From Alphaproteobacteria bacterium (GTDB taxonomy: Bacteria; Pseudomonadota; Alphaproteobacteria; SHVP01): a DNA stretch of 64,000 bases. A program made the translations under genes and the position numbers. Of the stretch, positions 53,365 through 63,080 are shown in pieces. Location: NCBI GenBank assembly GCA_016869765.1, contig VGES01000012.1:1-64000 (forward strand), in the 5' to 3' direction. Under the pieces are notes generated by a model. It searched no databases, was not told the DNA's origin, and saw only the letters and a program-made list of their open reading frames with translations. Positions within the stretch are counted from its first letter, which is position 1; every line of letters starts with the position of its first letter.

Positions 53365-54300
53365 TCAGGTCAGCGCCCAGAGCGTGAGCGGCATCGTGAC
53401 CGCGGCGACGACCAGGGCGAGGCATACGACCGCTTTGGCGACCGTCGCCGCCGATTCCGACGCCGTGCTCGTGGTGAACCGGGGTACGACCGGCGCCAGG
53501 GCGGCGAGAAGCACGGTGCCGACGACGGCGGGGCTGTTGGCCTCGAACAGGATCGCGAACGACGCCGCGATGATCGGCAACGCAATGAGCTTGATTCCGA
53601 TCAAGGGCAGGGCGGTGCGACGATGCGTCGTCGCGGCGTCGACAGCGAGGTTCGGATCGAAGGCGGCCCCGGCCGCGAGCACGCCCAGCGCCATTGCCGC
53701 ATAACCCAGGACGCTGAACGCGGCCGCAATGCTATCGGGAAGATCGTCGCCGGTGAGGTGCCAAGCGAGGCCCGCGAGCGCTCCAATGACGATCGGGTTC
53801 CTGGCGATCAACTGGAAGGCGGGCAGCGGGAAGGCTTTGGACGCATCTTCGCCTTCGAGCGTCCGGCTCTGCAGGACTCCGCCGATCAGGATCACGCTCG
53901 GCAGATAGGTCATGGCCGCGATGGCGAAGGCCCCGAGCCCGTAAGGGCCGACAAAGGCCAAGACGATGGCAAAGCCCATTGGAACATTGGCGCGCACGGC
54001 GCATTCGCCGAGGGTGGGCACATCGGCCGGTGGCACGCCCGCCCCGGTGCGCCACACTTCGAACAGCACCGCGCCGGCACCCAACGTGGCGGCCACCGAT
54101 ACGATGATCCAGGCCACCGGAATGGCGCTGAGATCGGCGCTCGCCAAGGCGTAGAAGAAGAGCGAGGGGATGAATACGAAGTAATTGAGCCGCTGTGCCT
54201 CTGACCAGAATGCCTCGGGGACGATCGACCGCTTGGTCAGGAACCAGCCGAGCGCAGCAATCGCGAGGATGGAGAGAACAGCAACAAAGGCGGCGGACAT
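53365..54300 (-). CDS. AEC family transporter
   Basis: Membrane protein of 311 residues with about ten hydrophobic helices, belonging to the auxin efflux carrier/AEC family (bile-acid:Na+ symporter-like fold). Bacterial members move malate, malonate or related acids. The ends FFLTKRS-like loop after helix 1 and the repeated NxPxG-type helix breaks ([25 protein letters not shown]) are visible. The gene ends 52 bases before pyrB, on the same strand, and the substrate is not predicted. Confidence 0.82.
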   Translation of the reverse strand: MSAAFVAVLSILAIAALGWFLTKRSIVPEAFWSEAQRLNYFVFIPSLFFYALASADLSAIPVAWIIVSVAATLGAGAVLFEVWRTGAGVPPADVPTLGECAVRANVPMGFAIVLAFVGPYGLGAFAIAAMTYLPSVILIGGVLQSRTLEGEDASKAFPLPAFQLIARNPIVIGALAGLAWHLTGDDLPDSIAAAFSVLGYAAMALGVLAAGAAFDPNLAVDAATTHRRTALPLIGIKLIALPIIAASFAILFEANSPAVVGTVLLAALAPVVPRFTTSTASESAATVAKAVVCLALVVAAVTMPLTLWALT

Positions 54301-54410
54301 GGATACTTCTTACCAGCTTTCCCGGTTCGCCGCGCTGCGCCGGATCAACGGCCGGGTCCGACATCGCCTTGCTGATTTCCCGGTCTCGAGCACCCGATGG
54401 TCCAACGGGC

Positions 54411-54887
54411 TTACGGGCCGTGGTGCAATCGGTCGAGCGCCCCTTGGAGAATGTAGACCGCGGCCAGCGCATCGACGGCCCGGGCCCGTTTGGCGCGCGA
54501 AACATCGGCTTCGAGCAATTGGCGGGTGACGGCGGCCGTCGAAAGGCGTTCGTCCCAGAAGGCGTAAGGCAAGTCCAAGTGGGGTGCGAGGTTGCGCGCG
54601 AACTGGCGAACCGACTGGCAAGCAGGCCCTTCGCTTCCGTCCATGTTCACCGGCAAGCCGAGGACGAGCCCACCGACGCGCCGTTCCTCGGCCAAGGACT
54701 TGAGGGCGGCGGCATCGACGGAGACTTTGCCACGGCGCAGGGTGGTCACCGGGGTCGCCGTCGACAGGGCGCCATCGGAAACGGCAACCCCGAGGGTTTT
54801 CGATCCGACATCGAGGCCGAGGAGGCGCGCCCCTGGCTTCAACGACGCCCGCAGGCCGGCCAGGTCGGTCTCCTTGCTAGACCCCAT
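54411..54887 (-). CDS. ruvX: Holliday junction resolvase-like protein RuvX (YqgF)
   Basis: RNase H-fold protein of 158 residues; the family processes 16S rRNA 5' ends and may resolve Holliday junctions. The motif LLGLDVGSKTLGVAVSDG is near the N terminus, with GLPVNMDGSEG in the middle and the acid DERLSTAAV late, all catalytic-site elements. ATG 54887 is set by the family start; a very long open frame upstream runs antisense to gatC and gatA. It is divergent from gatC, 82 bases away. Confidence 0.93.
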   Translation of the reverse strand: MGSSKETDLAGLRASLKPGARLLGLDVGSKTLGVAVSDGALSTATPVTTLRRGKVSVDAAALKSLAEERRVGGLVLGLPVNMDGSEGPACQSVRQFARNLAPHLDLPYAFWDERLSTAAVTRQLLEADVSRAKRARAVDALAAVYILQGALDRLHHGP

Positions 54888-54969
54888 GGTGGGTGTTAGC
54901 TTCCCCGCGGTTTTTCGCCGGTCGCCTGCGGCCCGTGCCGCGCGATCGACCCGCTGCAGACACTGACAC

Positions 54970-55257
54970 ATGTCCCTCGACAAGGCCACGGTGGCCCGCA
55001 TCGCCAAGTTGGCGCGCATCGCGGTGCCCGAATCGGAACTGGAGTCGCTCGCGGGCGAGTTGTCCGGGATTCTGACCTGGATCGAGCAGCTCAACGAAGT
55101 GAACACCTCGGGCGTCGAACCGATGACGAGTGCGGTTGCGATGACGCTCCGGATGCGCGAGGACCGGGTCACCGACGGCGGCGATCCCGAGAAGGTTCTG
55201 GCCAATGCGCCGGAACGCACGGACACCTTTTTCGTCGTGCCCAAGGTCGTCGAATAG
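54970..55257 (+). CDS. gatC: Asp-tRNA(Asn)/Glu-tRNA(Gln) amidotransferase subunit GatC
   Basis: Small linker subunit, 95 residues, that wraps around GatA and GatB. The typical start [18 protein letters not shown] and the conserved [18 protein letters not shown] are seen. Its TAG stop overlaps the GTG start of gatA (TAGTG at 55255-55259), giving tight coupling. Confidence 0.96.
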   Translation: MSLDKATVARIAKLARIAVPESELESLAGELSGILTWIEQLNEVNTSGVEPMTSAVAMTLRMREDRVTDGGDPEKVLANAPERTDTFFVVPKVVE

Positions 55258-56735
55258 TGGCCGCGCTCAACGAACTCACGCTGGCCGAGGCGCGCGACGG
55301 ATTGCGGCGCGGTGACTTCACGTCGGTCGAACTGACTCAAGCCTGCCTGGCAGCGGTGGAGGCGGCCCGTGGGCTGAACGCATTCACCACTGTGACGTCC
55401 GGACGCGCGCTCACCATGGCGCGCGAATCCGATGCGCGGCGGCGCGCCGGTACGATCGGAAAGATCGAAGGCCTCCCGATCGCGGTCAAAGATCTGTTTG
55501 CGGTCCAGGGTGTTCCAACCACGGCGTGTTCTCACATCCTCGACGGCTTCAAGCCGACCTACGAATCGACCGTCACCGCCAACCTGTGGCGCGAGGGTGG
55601 CGTGATGATCGGCAAGACCAACATGGATGAGTTCGCGATGGGCTCGTCCAACGAGACGAGCCACTACGGTCCGGTCGTCAATCCGTGGCGGCGGCCCGGC
55701 GACAATCGCCCGCTGGTGCCGGGCGGATCGTCCGGTGGTTCGGCCTCGGCCGTCGCCGCACGCTTGGTGCCCGGCGCCACCGGTACTGATACCGGTGGTT
55801 CGATCCGTCAGCCGGCGGCCTTCACCGGCATCGTTGGCCTCAAGCCGACCTACGGCCGGTGCTCGCGTTGGGGCATCGTTGCGTTCGCATCGAGCTTGGA
55901 TCAAGCGGGCCCGATGGCGCGCACGGTCCGCGATGCCGCGATCCTCCTGGGCGCGATGGCGGGGTTCGATGGCAAGGATTCGACCTCGGTCGAAGCGCCG
56001 GTGCCCGACTACGAGCAGGCGCTGACCGGCGATGTCCGCGGTCTGACGATCGGCATCCCGGCCGAATACAGGGTCGAGGGCATGCCGGCCGAGATTGCGG
56101 CGTTGTGGGAACAGGGCATCGCCTGGCTCGAGCAGCACGGGGCCCAGGTGACCGAGATCCGCCTGCCGCACACGAAGTACGCGCTGCCGGCCTACTACAT
56201 CGTCGCCCCGGCCGAGGCGTCTTCGAATCTGGCACGGTACGACGGCGTGCGGTTCGGCCTGCGCGTGGCGGGCGAGAATCTCGATCAGCTCTATGAGAAC
56301 ACGCGGGCGCAGGGCTTCGGGCGCGAGGTTCGCCGGCGCATCCTGATCGGGACCTACGTCTTGTCCGCCGGTTACTACGACGCCTATTACCTGAAGGCGC
56401 AGCAGGTGCGAACGCTGATCGCCGAGGATTTCCGCAAGGCCTTTGCCACGGTCGATGCCATCCTGACGCCGACGACTCCGACCGCCGCCTTCGCGCAACA
56501 GGAACGCCTGAGCGACCCTATCGCCATGTATTTGAACGACGTGCTCACGGTGCCGGCCAACATGGCGGGCATCCCGGGCCTGTCGGTTCCGGCTGGCGTT
56601 TCGAAAGAAGGCTTGCCGCTCGGACTTCAGGTGCTGGGCAAACCGTTCGATGAGGCGACCGTGCTGCGGGTGGGTCACACCATCGAACAAGCCGCCCGCG
56701 CCTCGTTGGCCCCGACGCCGTGGTGGAGGTCCTAG
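55257..56735 (+). CDS. gatA: Asp-tRNA(Asn)/Glu-tRNA(Gln) amidotransferase subunit GatA
   Basis: Amidase subunit, 492 residues, that releases ammonia from glutamine. The Ser-cisSer-Lys triad is present: Lys in [10 protein letters not shown], and serines in [11 protein letters not shown] and [11 protein letters not shown]. The start is the GTG overlapping the gatC stop. It passes ammonia to GatB, whose GTG again overlaps its own TAG. The trio allows Asn- or Gln-tRNA to be made without the direct synthetase. Confidence 0.97.
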   Translation: MAALNELTLAEARDGLRRGDFTSVELTQACLAAVEAARGLNAFTTVTSGRALTMARESDARRRAGTIGKIEGLPIAVKDLFAVQGVPTTACSHILDGFKPTYESTVTANLWREGGVMIGKTNMDEFAMGSSNETSHYGPVVNPWRRPGDNRPLVPGGSSGGSASAVAARLVPGATGTDTGGSIRQPAAFTGIVGLKPTYGRCSRWGIVAFASSLDQAGPMARTVRDAAILLGAMAGFDGKDSTSVEAPVPDYEQALTGDVRGLTIGIPAEYRVEGMPAEIAALWEQGIAWLEQHGAQVTEIRLPHTKYALPAYYIVAPAEASSNLARYDGVRFGLRVAGENLDQLYENTRAQGFGREVRRRILIGTYVLSAGYYDAYYLKAQQVRTLIAEDFRKAFATVDAILTPTTPTAAFAQQERLSDPIAMYLNDVLTVPANMAGIPGLSVPAGVSKEGLPLGLQVLGKPFDEATVLRVGHTIEQAARASLAPTPWWRS

Positions 56736-58189
56736 TGTCCGGGATCGTTCACGGCGTCACTGGCGATTGGGAAATCGTAATCGGCCTGGAGGTCCATGCC
56801 CAGGTCATCGCCAGCGCCAAGCTGTTCTCCGGCGCGGCGACCGCGTTCGGCGCGGCGCCCAACAGCCAGGTCAGCCTCGTCGATGCCGCGCTGCCCGGTA
56901 TGTTGCCGGTCATCAACCGGAGGTGCGTCGAACAGGCGATCCGGACGGGCCTTGGCCTCAAGGCGCAGATCAATCGACACTCGGTATTCGACCGCAAGAA
57001 TTACTTCTACGCCGACAGTCCGGCTGGTTATCAGATCTCGCAGTACAAGCAGCCGATCGTCGGACGCGGGACGATCCAGATCGACCTGCCGGACGGCAGC
57101 GTGCGCGAGGTCGGCATCACGCGGCTCCATCTCGAGCAGGACGCGGGCAAAAGCCTGCACGACCAACATCCCGACTCGTCCTACGTCGACCTCAACCGCG
57201 CGGGGATCGCGTTGATGGAAATCGTCTCCGAACCCGATCTGCGCTCGCCCGAGGAAGCGGGTGCGTATCTGCGCAAGCTGCGGGCCATCCTGCGCTATCT
57301 CGGGACCTGCGACGGCGATATGGAGAAGGGCAGTATGCGCGCGGACGTCAATGTCTCCGTGCGGCGCCCTGGCGACCCCTACGGCACGCGATGTGAGATC
57401 AAGAACGTGAACTCGATCCGCTTCGTGCAGCAGGCGATCGAGGTCGAGGCCGCCCGCCAGGTGGCGGTGATCGAGGACGGCGGCAAGGTCGAACAAGAGA
57501 CCCGGTTGTTCGACGCTCGCAAGGGCGAGACCCGCCCGATGCGCAACAAAGAAGAAGCGCACGATTACCGCTATTTCCCGGATCCCGATCTCCTGCCGCT
57601 GACCTTCAGCCAGGAGTGGGTCGAAGAGATCAAGCGATCGCTCCCAGAGCTGCCCGATGAAAAGAAGGCGCGTTTCGCGCGCGACTACGGGCTCGCGCCG
57701 TACGACGCGGGCGTTTTGGTCGACGAACGTGCCACCGCGGATTTCTTCGAGGCCGTCGCCGAGGGGCGGGACGCCAAGCAGGCGGCCAACTGGGTCATGG
57801 GCGATCTGTTCGGGGCGCTCAACAAGGCGGGGACCGACATCGGGCATTCGCCTGTTTCGGCGGAACACCTGGGACAGCTCCTCGATCTGATGGCGGACGG
57901 AACGATCTCCGGGCGCATCGCCAAGGATGTGTTCGTGGCGATGTTCGAAACCGGCAAGGCGCCGGCGGCGATCGTCGAAGAGAAGGGCCTGCGCCAAGTC
58001 ACGGACTCGGGCGCGATCGCCGCGGTGGTCGATCAGGTGATCGCGCAGAACCCCGACAAGGTGGCCGAGTACCGCAGCGGCAAGGACAAGTTGTTCGGCT
58101 TCTTCGTCGGCCAGGCCATGAAGGCTTCGGGCGGCAAGGCCAACCCGCAGGCGGTCAATCAGCTCCTCAGAGAGAAGCTGAAGGGTTAG
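56735..58189 (+). CDS. gatB: Asp-tRNA(Asn)/Glu-tRNA(Gln) amidotransferase subunit GatB
   Basis: Kinase/transamidase subunit, 484 residues, that phosphorylates the mischarged aminoacyl end and adds ammonia. Segments [30 protein letters not shown], and the C-terminal tRNA-binding YqeY-like tail ending in [15 protein letters not shown] are intact. GTG 56735 repeats the TAGTG overlap used by gatC-gatA; an upstream codon at 56720 would overlap gatA further. It ends three bases from a convergent amidohydrolase. Confidence 0.97.
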   Translation: MSGIVHGVTGDWEIVIGLEVHAQVIASAKLFSGAATAFGAAPNSQVSLVDAALPGMLPVINRRCVEQAIRTGLGLKAQINRHSVFDRKNYFYADSPAGYQISQYKQPIVGRGTIQIDLPDGSVREVGITRLHLEQDAGKSLHDQHPDSSYVDLNRAGIALMEIVSEPDLRSPEEAGAYLRKLRAILRYLGTCDGDMEKGSMRADVNVSVRRPGDPYGTRCEIKNVNSIRFVQQAIEVEAARQVAVIEDGGKVEQETRLFDARKGETRPMRNKEEAHDYRYFPDPDLLPLTFSQEWVEEIKRSLPELPDEKKARFARDYGLAPYDAGVLVDERATADFFEAVAEGRDAKQAANWVMGDLFGALNKAGTDIGHSPVSAEHLGQLLDLMADGTISGRIAKDVFVAMFETGKAPAAIVEEKGLRQVTDSGAIAAVVDQVIAQNPDKVAEYRSGKDKLFGFFVGQAMKASGGKANPQAVNQLLREKLKG

Positions 58190-58192
58190 GGG

Positions 58193-59686
58193 CTACCCCT
58201 TCAACACGTAGCCGTAGCGTCGGTGACTCGGGTCGGGTCCGTTTCGGACGTATTCGCGTTTCGTGACGCTGACCTTATCGAGATCGAGGCCGGCTCGGCG
58301 GACATCGTACCTGTACATACGCGCCGAGTTCTGGCCGAAGATCGCCGTCTTTACCGGCCCATCGGCGGCACCGAGTGGAGCAAAACCGTACTTCTTGCGC
58401 ATGTCCTCGGGAATCTCCAGCCGGCGCAGGGCCTCGATCTGCCATTGCGGTGAGCCCGTCCAAACGGCGTCTGTTCCCCACACCACATGATCGGCACCGA
58501 GACCCTTGATTAGGATACCCATAAGTGCTGCGCACAGGCCGGGCTCGACCACCGTGGTCTGCGCAAATATCTGTCCTAGGTCGCCGTAGACATTGGAAAC
58601 GCCATATTTCGCGGGGATGTCGGCGAGATCACTCGTCCACTCGACTCGCCCGGTCTGTTCGAATTGTCTCAGCCCTTCGCCCGCGTTGGGGCCGCCGGCC
58701 CAGCGGTAGGCGGAGTGGTAGATGACGAAGTTGATCTGCGGCCAGTCTTTCGCGGCACGGCCGACGTCGTCGACCGTGGCGAAAGGCGTGAGGTGAGGGA
58801 ATTGGCGTTCGACCGAGGGCGGATAGAGGCCTTTGTGCACGCAGACGATGTTTTGGCCGGCCTTGAGGATTTTCTCATAGAACGGATAGAGCAGCTTCTC
58901 GTCGTCTATCCGCCACGGGTGACGGGCAAGCGCCTTGTTGGTGTTATCGCCCACGGTGTAGCCCTTCCAGGAGTCGGGCTTCAGGGTTGCAATCACTTGG
59001 TCGACCTGATCCAGCCAACCGGGCAGGCCCGGCATGAAGATCGCGTGCGATAGGCAGCGCCTGGTACCGGCAGCTGCATTCACGCTCTCACGGGCCGCGT
59101 GCTTCATCTCATTGGTCAGGAACCAGTCGCGCGGGTCCTCGGACCCCGAACCGCTGACCAGCGCGACCTTCGTGTCGGAGTCGAGATAGATCTCCTTGAA
59201 CCAGTTCGGGTACTTGAGGTCGTCGAGCGTCTGCTCTTTGCCGACGAGCGCGGGGTTCCAGCCGGCCTTGCCGACTGCTTCGCGAGCGCGCACGAAGCCT
59301 ACGAGGCGGGTGTCGTCTCGGAGAAAGTGCGTGTGGACGTCCATGATAAACTGGCCGGACAGCCCTTGGGCCTGCTGTTGCGCCAAATCGACGCTGGCGG
59401 CTTCGGCGTGGCTGACGCGATAGAACGGACCAAAGACCTCGTTCATTGCCAGGAACGCGGTGGCCATTCCCGCGGCCGTCCTGAAGAAGTTACGCCGCGA
59501 CAATCCATTCCTCGCCGCATGTCGATCGGCATAGTCTTCAAGCAAGGCTTCGACGCGTCGTTGATCGTTCGTCTGCGGAACCGGGAGGAATTCGTCGCTG
59601 GACACCACTTGGGTGGGGATCGGCAACGGCGCCAAGTCGCTGGCGGGGGCCAAGCGCTTCAATTCATCGTCACTCAACAAACTCAT
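58193..59686 (-). CDS. Tat-exported amidohydrolase (TIM-barrel)
   Basis: Metal-dependent hydrolase of 497 residues resembling the amidohydrolase_2 (ACMSD/2-pyrone-dicarboxylate lactonase-like) group. HTHF (117-121 region, DVHTHFLRDD) and GTDAVWTG supply barrel metal ligands. A twin-arginine signal SRRNFFR lies at 63-69 followed by a hydrophobic stretch, so the enzyme is probably folded in the cytoplasm and exported. About 60 residues precede the twin arginines, which is unusually long. ATG 59686 has a GGGAGG ribosome site and a promoter candidate upstream. Confidence 0.83.
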   Translation of the reverse strand: MSLLSDDELKRLAPASDLAPLPIPTQVVSSDEFLPVPQTNDQRRVEALLEDYADRHAARNGLSRRNFFRTAAGMATAFLAMNEVFGPFYRVSHAEAASVDLAQQQAQGLSGQFIMDVHTHFLRDDTRLVGFVRAREAVGKAGWNPALVGKEQTLDDLKYPNWFKEIYLDSDTKVALVSGSGSEDPRDWFLTNEMKHAARESVNAAAGTRRCLSHAIFMPGLPGWLDQVDQVIATLKPDSWKGYTVGDNTNKALARHPWRIDDEKLLYPFYEKILKAGQNIVCVHKGLYPPSVERQFPHLTPFATVDDVGRAAKDWPQINFVIYHSAYRWAGGPNAGEGLRQFEQTGRVEWTSDLADIPAKYGVSNVYGDLGQIFAQTTVVEPGLCAALMGILIKGLGADHVVWGTDAVWTGSPQWQIEALRRLEIPEDMRKKYGFAPLGAADGPVKTAIFGQNSARMYRYDVRRAGLDLDKVSVTKREYVRNGPDPSHRRYGYVLKG

Positions 59687-59707
59687 CGGAGCCTCCCAGT
59701 GTGGACG

Positions 59708-59735
59708 AATCTAGCACCGACGGTGGGGCCGGCAA
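59708..59735 (-). promoter_or_regulatory. candidate promoter of the Tat amidohydrolase
   Basis: On the minus strand TTGCCG (59735-59730) and TAGATT (59713-59708) are 16 bases apart, with a start near 59701 and the GGGAGG ribosome site directly after. Confidence 0.4.
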
Positions 59736-59819
59736 GTCTCAAGCGCACGAGGAGCGGGCCCTCCCGCACCCTGAGCCGATCCGATAGGATGCGCGCCCGA
59801 CTCATGGCCAATCACGATC

Positions 59820-60629
59820 ATGCCTGAACTGTTCCGCGACGCGGTCGGCACCGAGCACAAGATCGTCACCGGCGATGCCGCCCGGATCGTGTCGCTCGTG
59901 CCCTCGATCACCGAACTCCTGTTCGATCTCGATCTCGGGGCTCAGGTCGTGGGCCGAACCCAGTTCTGCGTTCACCCGGCGGAAAAGGTGGACAACGTGC
60001 CGACCGTGGGCGGCACGAAGAAGATCAACCTGGTGAAGTTTCGCGATCTCAAGCCGACGCACGTGATCCTCAACATCGACGAAAACACGAAAGAGATCGC
60101 GGCGGATCTCCGCAAGCTCGTGCCCAATCTCATCGTCACCCACCCGTTGGTGCCGCGCGACAATCTCGATCTCTATCGACTGATCGGCACGATCTTCGGT
60201 CGATTGCCGAAAGCTGAGAGCCTGTGCACGGAGTTCGAGACGACATTTCGTTCGGTGTCGACGTTTGCGCCGCGTCTGCCGGAACGGCGGGTCCTGTACA
60301 TGATCTGGAAGGATCCCTGGATGACGGTGTCGCGCAACACCTACATCGCGCGCATGCTCGATCTCGTGCGCTGGCGCTCGGTGATGGACGATCCGAAGAT
60401 GCGTTACCCCAAGCCCGATATGGCGCGTGTGCTCAAGGACGCCGATCTCGTGTTGTTGTCGAGTGAGCCTTATGCGTTCACCGACGACGACGTCGCGGCG
60501 TTCAAACAGAGCTACGACACCAAGGGCAAGATCGTGCGTACCATCGACGGTGCCATGGTGTCTTGGTATGGTAGTCGCGCGATACAAGGCTTGAAGTACC
60601 TGCGCCAGACCGCCGCCGAAACCAAGTAG
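59820..60629 (+). CDS. helical-backbone metal receptor protein (BtuF/FecB-like) without signal peptide
   Basis: Protein of 269 residues with the bilobal periplasmic-binding fold of cobalamin/iron-siderophore receptors: ARIVSLVPSITELLFDL at the N-terminal lobe, KPTHVILNIDENTKE before the long backbone helix, and DADLVLLSSEPYAF in the second lobe. Family members are normally exported and work with an ABC permease and ATPase. This one has no signal peptide or lipobox, and no transporter genes are adjacent, so it is either cytoplasmic or mis-started; no upstream in-frame start with a signal was found. Confidence 0.8.
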   Translation: MPELFRDAVGTEHKIVTGDAARIVSLVPSITELLFDLDLGAQVVGRTQFCVHPAEKVDNVPTVGGTKKINLVKFRDLKPTHVILNIDENTKEIAADLRKLVPNLIVTHPLVPRDNLDLYRLIGTIFGRLPKAESLCTEFETTFRSVSTFAPRLPERRVLYMIWKDPWMTVSRNTYIARMLDLVRWRSVMDDPKMRYPKPDMARVLKDADLVLLSSEPYAFTDDDVAAFKQSYDTKGKIVRTIDGAMVSWYGSRAIQGLKYLRQTAAETK

Positions 60630-60651
60630 GGCGGCAACAGCCGAGGAGACG

Positions 60652-61359
60652 ATGATCGAGGTTTATTCCTGGCCGACCCCCAACGGCCACAAGGTTCACA
60701 TCATGCTGGAGGAGTGCGCCCTCGAGTATCGCGCTTTCCCGGTCAACATCGGCCAGGGCGAGCAGTTCAAGCCCGCGTTCCTGAAGATCAGCCCCAACAA
60801 CAAGGTGCCCGCGATCATCGATCGCAAGGGCCCCGGCGGCAAACCGATGGCGCTGTTCGAATCGGGCGCGATCCTCATCTACCTGGCCGAGAAGACCGGC
60901 ATGTTCCTGCCCAAGGACACGCGTGGCAAGTTCGGCGTGATCCAGTGGCTGATGTTCCAGATGGCGAGCGTCGGACCGATGTTCGGTCAGGCCCATCATT
61001 TCCGTGTCTATGCGCCAAAGCCCATCGAGTACTGCATCACGCGCTACACCAACGAGGCGACGCGCATCTATGGCGTGATGAACCGCCAACTCGCGCGCTC
61101 CCGTTTCATCGCCAGCGACAAGTATTCGATCGCCGACATGGCGATCTACCCGTGGACGCGCCAGCACGATCGTAACGGTCAGGACCTGAACAACTACCCG
61201 CACGTCAAGCGCTGGTACGACGAGATCGGTGCCCGTCCGGCCGTGCAGCGCGGGGTCAAGGTACTGACCGAGTTCTCACGCGGTGGCGGACCGATGAACG
61301 CCCAGTCCAAAGAGAATCTCTTCGGCGCGACGCAGTACAAGCGGCGCAAGGTGGCATGA
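60652..61359 (+). CDS. glutathione S-transferase, Nu-class-like (copy 1)
   Basis: GST of 235 residues close to YghU/YfcG-type disulfide-bond oxidoreductases. The N-terminal thioredoxin half has the conserved YSWPTPNGHKVHIMLEE, FKPAFLKISPNNKVPAI and LFESGAILIYLAEKTG glutathione-site segments; the C-terminal half is helical. It is followed by a paralog with a one-base gap. The proteins likely reduce disulfides or peroxides with glutathione in the cytoplasm. Confidence 0.9.
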   Translation: MIEVYSWPTPNGHKVHIMLEECALEYRAFPVNIGQGEQFKPAFLKISPNNKVPAIIDRKGPGGKPMALFESGAILIYLAEKTGMFLPKDTRGKFGVIQWLMFQMASVGPMFGQAHHFRVYAPKPIEYCITRYTNEATRIYGVMNRQLARSRFIASDKYSIADMAIYPWTRQHDRNGQDLNNYPHVKRWYDEIGARPAVQRGVKVLTEFSRGGGPMNAQSKENLFGATQYKRRKVA

Positions 61360-61360
61360 C

Positions 61361-62137
61361 ATGGCAAAGACGATGAAAAAGACGCGCGCCCGGAAACCCG
61401 CCGCCAAGAGCGCCGAGCAGGTTCATTGCTACTCCTGGCCGACGCCCAACGGCATCAAGATCCACATCATGCTCGAGGAGACTGGGCTCCCGTACAAGGT
61501 GACCGGCATCGACATCACGACGGGCGATCAGTTCAAGCCGTCGTTCCTGAAGATCAGTCCCAACAACAAGATGCCTGCGATCGTCGACAAGCGTGGCCCA
61601 GGCGGGAAGCCGCTCGCGGTGTTCGAGTCGGGCGCCATCTTGATGTACCTGGCGGAGAAGACCGGCAAGCTCATGCCGAGGTCGCCGCGCCAGCGCTACG
61701 AGGTGATCCAGTGGCTCATGTTCCAGATGGGCGGCGTTGGGCCGATGCTGGGACAGGCCAACTTCTTCCGCAAGTATTGCCCGGTGAAGATCCCGTACGC
61801 TCTCAAGCGCTACACCAACGAAGCCGCGCGTCTTTATAACGTGCTCGACAATCAACTGCGTCGGCACGACTACCTGGCCAACGATCAGTATTCGATCGCC
61901 GACATCGCCGTGTGGCCGTGGATCATTCCCTACTTCCAGGGCGTCAAGCTCGGGGACTACAAGCACCTCGAGCGCTGGTACCGGAGGATCGAGAAGCGTC
62001 CGGCGGTCCAGCGCGCCCTCAAGGTGTTGGCCGACCGTCAGGCACCGGGGAAGGCGATCAAAATGGACAAGGCCGCCAAGGAGCGGCTCTATGGCAAGAC
62101 CCAGCGCGACGCCGGCAAGCGCAAGATCGCGGCTTGA
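61361..62137 (+). CDS. glutathione S-transferase, Nu-class-like (copy 2)
   Basis: Second GST of the tandem pair, 258 residues, with the same WPTPNGIKIHIMLEE and KISPNNKMPAI glutathione-binding blocks as copy 1 and strong similarity throughout. It begins with about 20 lysine/arginine-rich residues (MAKTMKKTRARKPAAKSA) absent from copy 1, and ends with a basic tail, so it may bind nucleic acid or an acidic partner. A promoter with an overlapping inverted repeat follows it and separates it from the glycan-like genes. Confidence 0.9.
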   Translation: MAKTMKKTRARKPAAKSAEQVHCYSWPTPNGIKIHIMLEETGLPYKVTGIDITTGDQFKPSFLKISPNNKMPAIVDKRGPGGKPLAVFESGAILMYLAEKTGKLMPRSPRQRYEVIQWLMFQMGGVGPMLGQANFFRKYCPVKIPYALKRYTNEAARLYNVLDNQLRRHDYLANDQYSIADIAVWPWIIPYFQGVKLGDYKHLERWYRRIEKRPAVQRALKVLADRQAPGKAIKMDKAAKERLYGKTQRDAGKRKIAA

Positions 62138-62173
62138 CCGCGCACGAATCCTGGTTCCAGCTCAAGGGCTTGG

Positions 62174-62202
62174 TTGACAATGTGGAGTCGCGCCCGTAGA
62201 AG
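62174..62202 (+). promoter_or_regulatory. promoter of the right-edge operon
   Basis: TTGACA (62174-62179) and TAGAAG (62197-62202) are 17 bases apart. A perfect 8-base inverted repeat, TCGCGCCC at 62188-62195 and GGGCGCGA at 62202-62209, overlaps the -10 region and the expected start, so it may be an operator or an early hairpin. Confidence 0.5.
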
Positions 62203-62209
62203 GGCGCGA
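62188..62209. repeat. inverted repeat over the -10 region
   Basis: TCGCGCCC and GGGCGCGA, six bases apart, are exact complements. There is no T-run after it, so it is unlikely to be a terminator of the GST operon. Confidence 0.5.
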
Positions 62210-62282
62210 TGGAGATGGCCGAGGCCCAGCTCCGATTCGATTCCCGATCGACCTTGCCCCCTGTCACCGGCCGTGCGGCAGC

Positions 62283-63080
62283 TTGGACGGCCAGCCGTCG
62301 ATCGTGAGCGTCATCGTGACCGACGACCCGGCCATGGGGCCTGACTTCACCGAACAGCGATTCCGCTGGTTGGTGCGGTTAGCACGAACGAACTACCGCT
62401 TCGAGCCCTTTGGCACGGCCTGCGTCGAGCCCCATATCCTGTGGCGGCACGATATCGACTACTCCCTGGAGCAGGCCTCCCGGATCGCGACCATCGAGGC
62501 CGACGAAGGTGTCGCAGCCACCTATTTCTTCTTGGTCACGTGCCGGTACTACTCCTTGCTTGAACGCGAGGCCCGAAGGCAAGGGCGCGATATCGCCCGG
62601 CGCGGGCATCACATCGGGTTGCATTTCGACCCATTGGCCCACGCGGATGACCGCCGTCCGATGGCCGAGATCGTCGCTTGGGAGCGCCGGTTGCTCGAGG
62701 ATCTGCTCGGGGCGCCGGTCGAAACCGTGTCGTTTCACAATCCGGCGCAGGCGGGTGTTCTCGATCTCACGCAGCCGGAGATTGCGGGGCTCCTCAATGT
62801 CTATGGTGGGCGCGTGAAGACGGATTACGTCTACGCCTCGGATTCTTTCGGGCTCTGGCGCTACAAGCCGATCCACGAGGTGTTGTTGGAGGCGGAGCAT
62901 CCGCGGCTTCACCTACTGACCCATCCGGTGTGGTGGACAGTCGAGCCGGCCGACCCGCGTAGCAAGATTGCACGTTGCATCGGGGAGCGGTCCCAGTTCC
63001 TGAAGGAAACTTACGATCAACTGCTGCGCGACTCCGGGATGTGGCCCGCCTTGGCGGCTCTCGAAAGGAAGCGCCCGTGA
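62283..63080 (+). CDS. polysaccharide-deacetylase-like protein
   Basis: Protein of 265 residues from TTG 62283, resembling NodB-like polysaccharide deacetylases. LWRHDIDYSLEQASRIA matches the first motif with metal and base aspartates, and HIGLHFDPL and a later histidine (LTHPVWW) could complete the site. Starts at GTG 62304 or ATG 62334 are equally possible; none has a clear ribosome site. It overlaps the next gene by GTGA. Similar proteins occur in surface-glycan and nucleotide-sugar clusters. No signal peptide is seen, so the substrate may be cytosolic. Confidence 0.65.
   Translation: MDGQPSIVSVIVTDDPAMGPDFTEQRFRWLVRLARTNYRFEPFGTACVEPHILWRHDIDYSLEQASRIATIEADEGVAATYFFLVTCRYYSLLEREARRQGRDIARRGHHIGLHFDPLAHADDRRPMAEIVAWERRLLEDLLGAPVETVSFHNPAQAGVLDLTQPEIAGLLNVYGGRVKTDYVYASDSFGLWRYKPIHEVLLEAEHPRLHLLTHPVWWTVEPADPRSKIARCIGERSQFLKETYDQLLRDSGMWPALAALERKRP

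Noticed and set aside
54411-56690. 759-codon open frame on the minus strand
   Set aside because: It ends as RuvX, but the upstream 600 codons are antisense to gatC and gatA, lack any domain and arise from GC-rich codon structure. Only 54411-54887 is kept.
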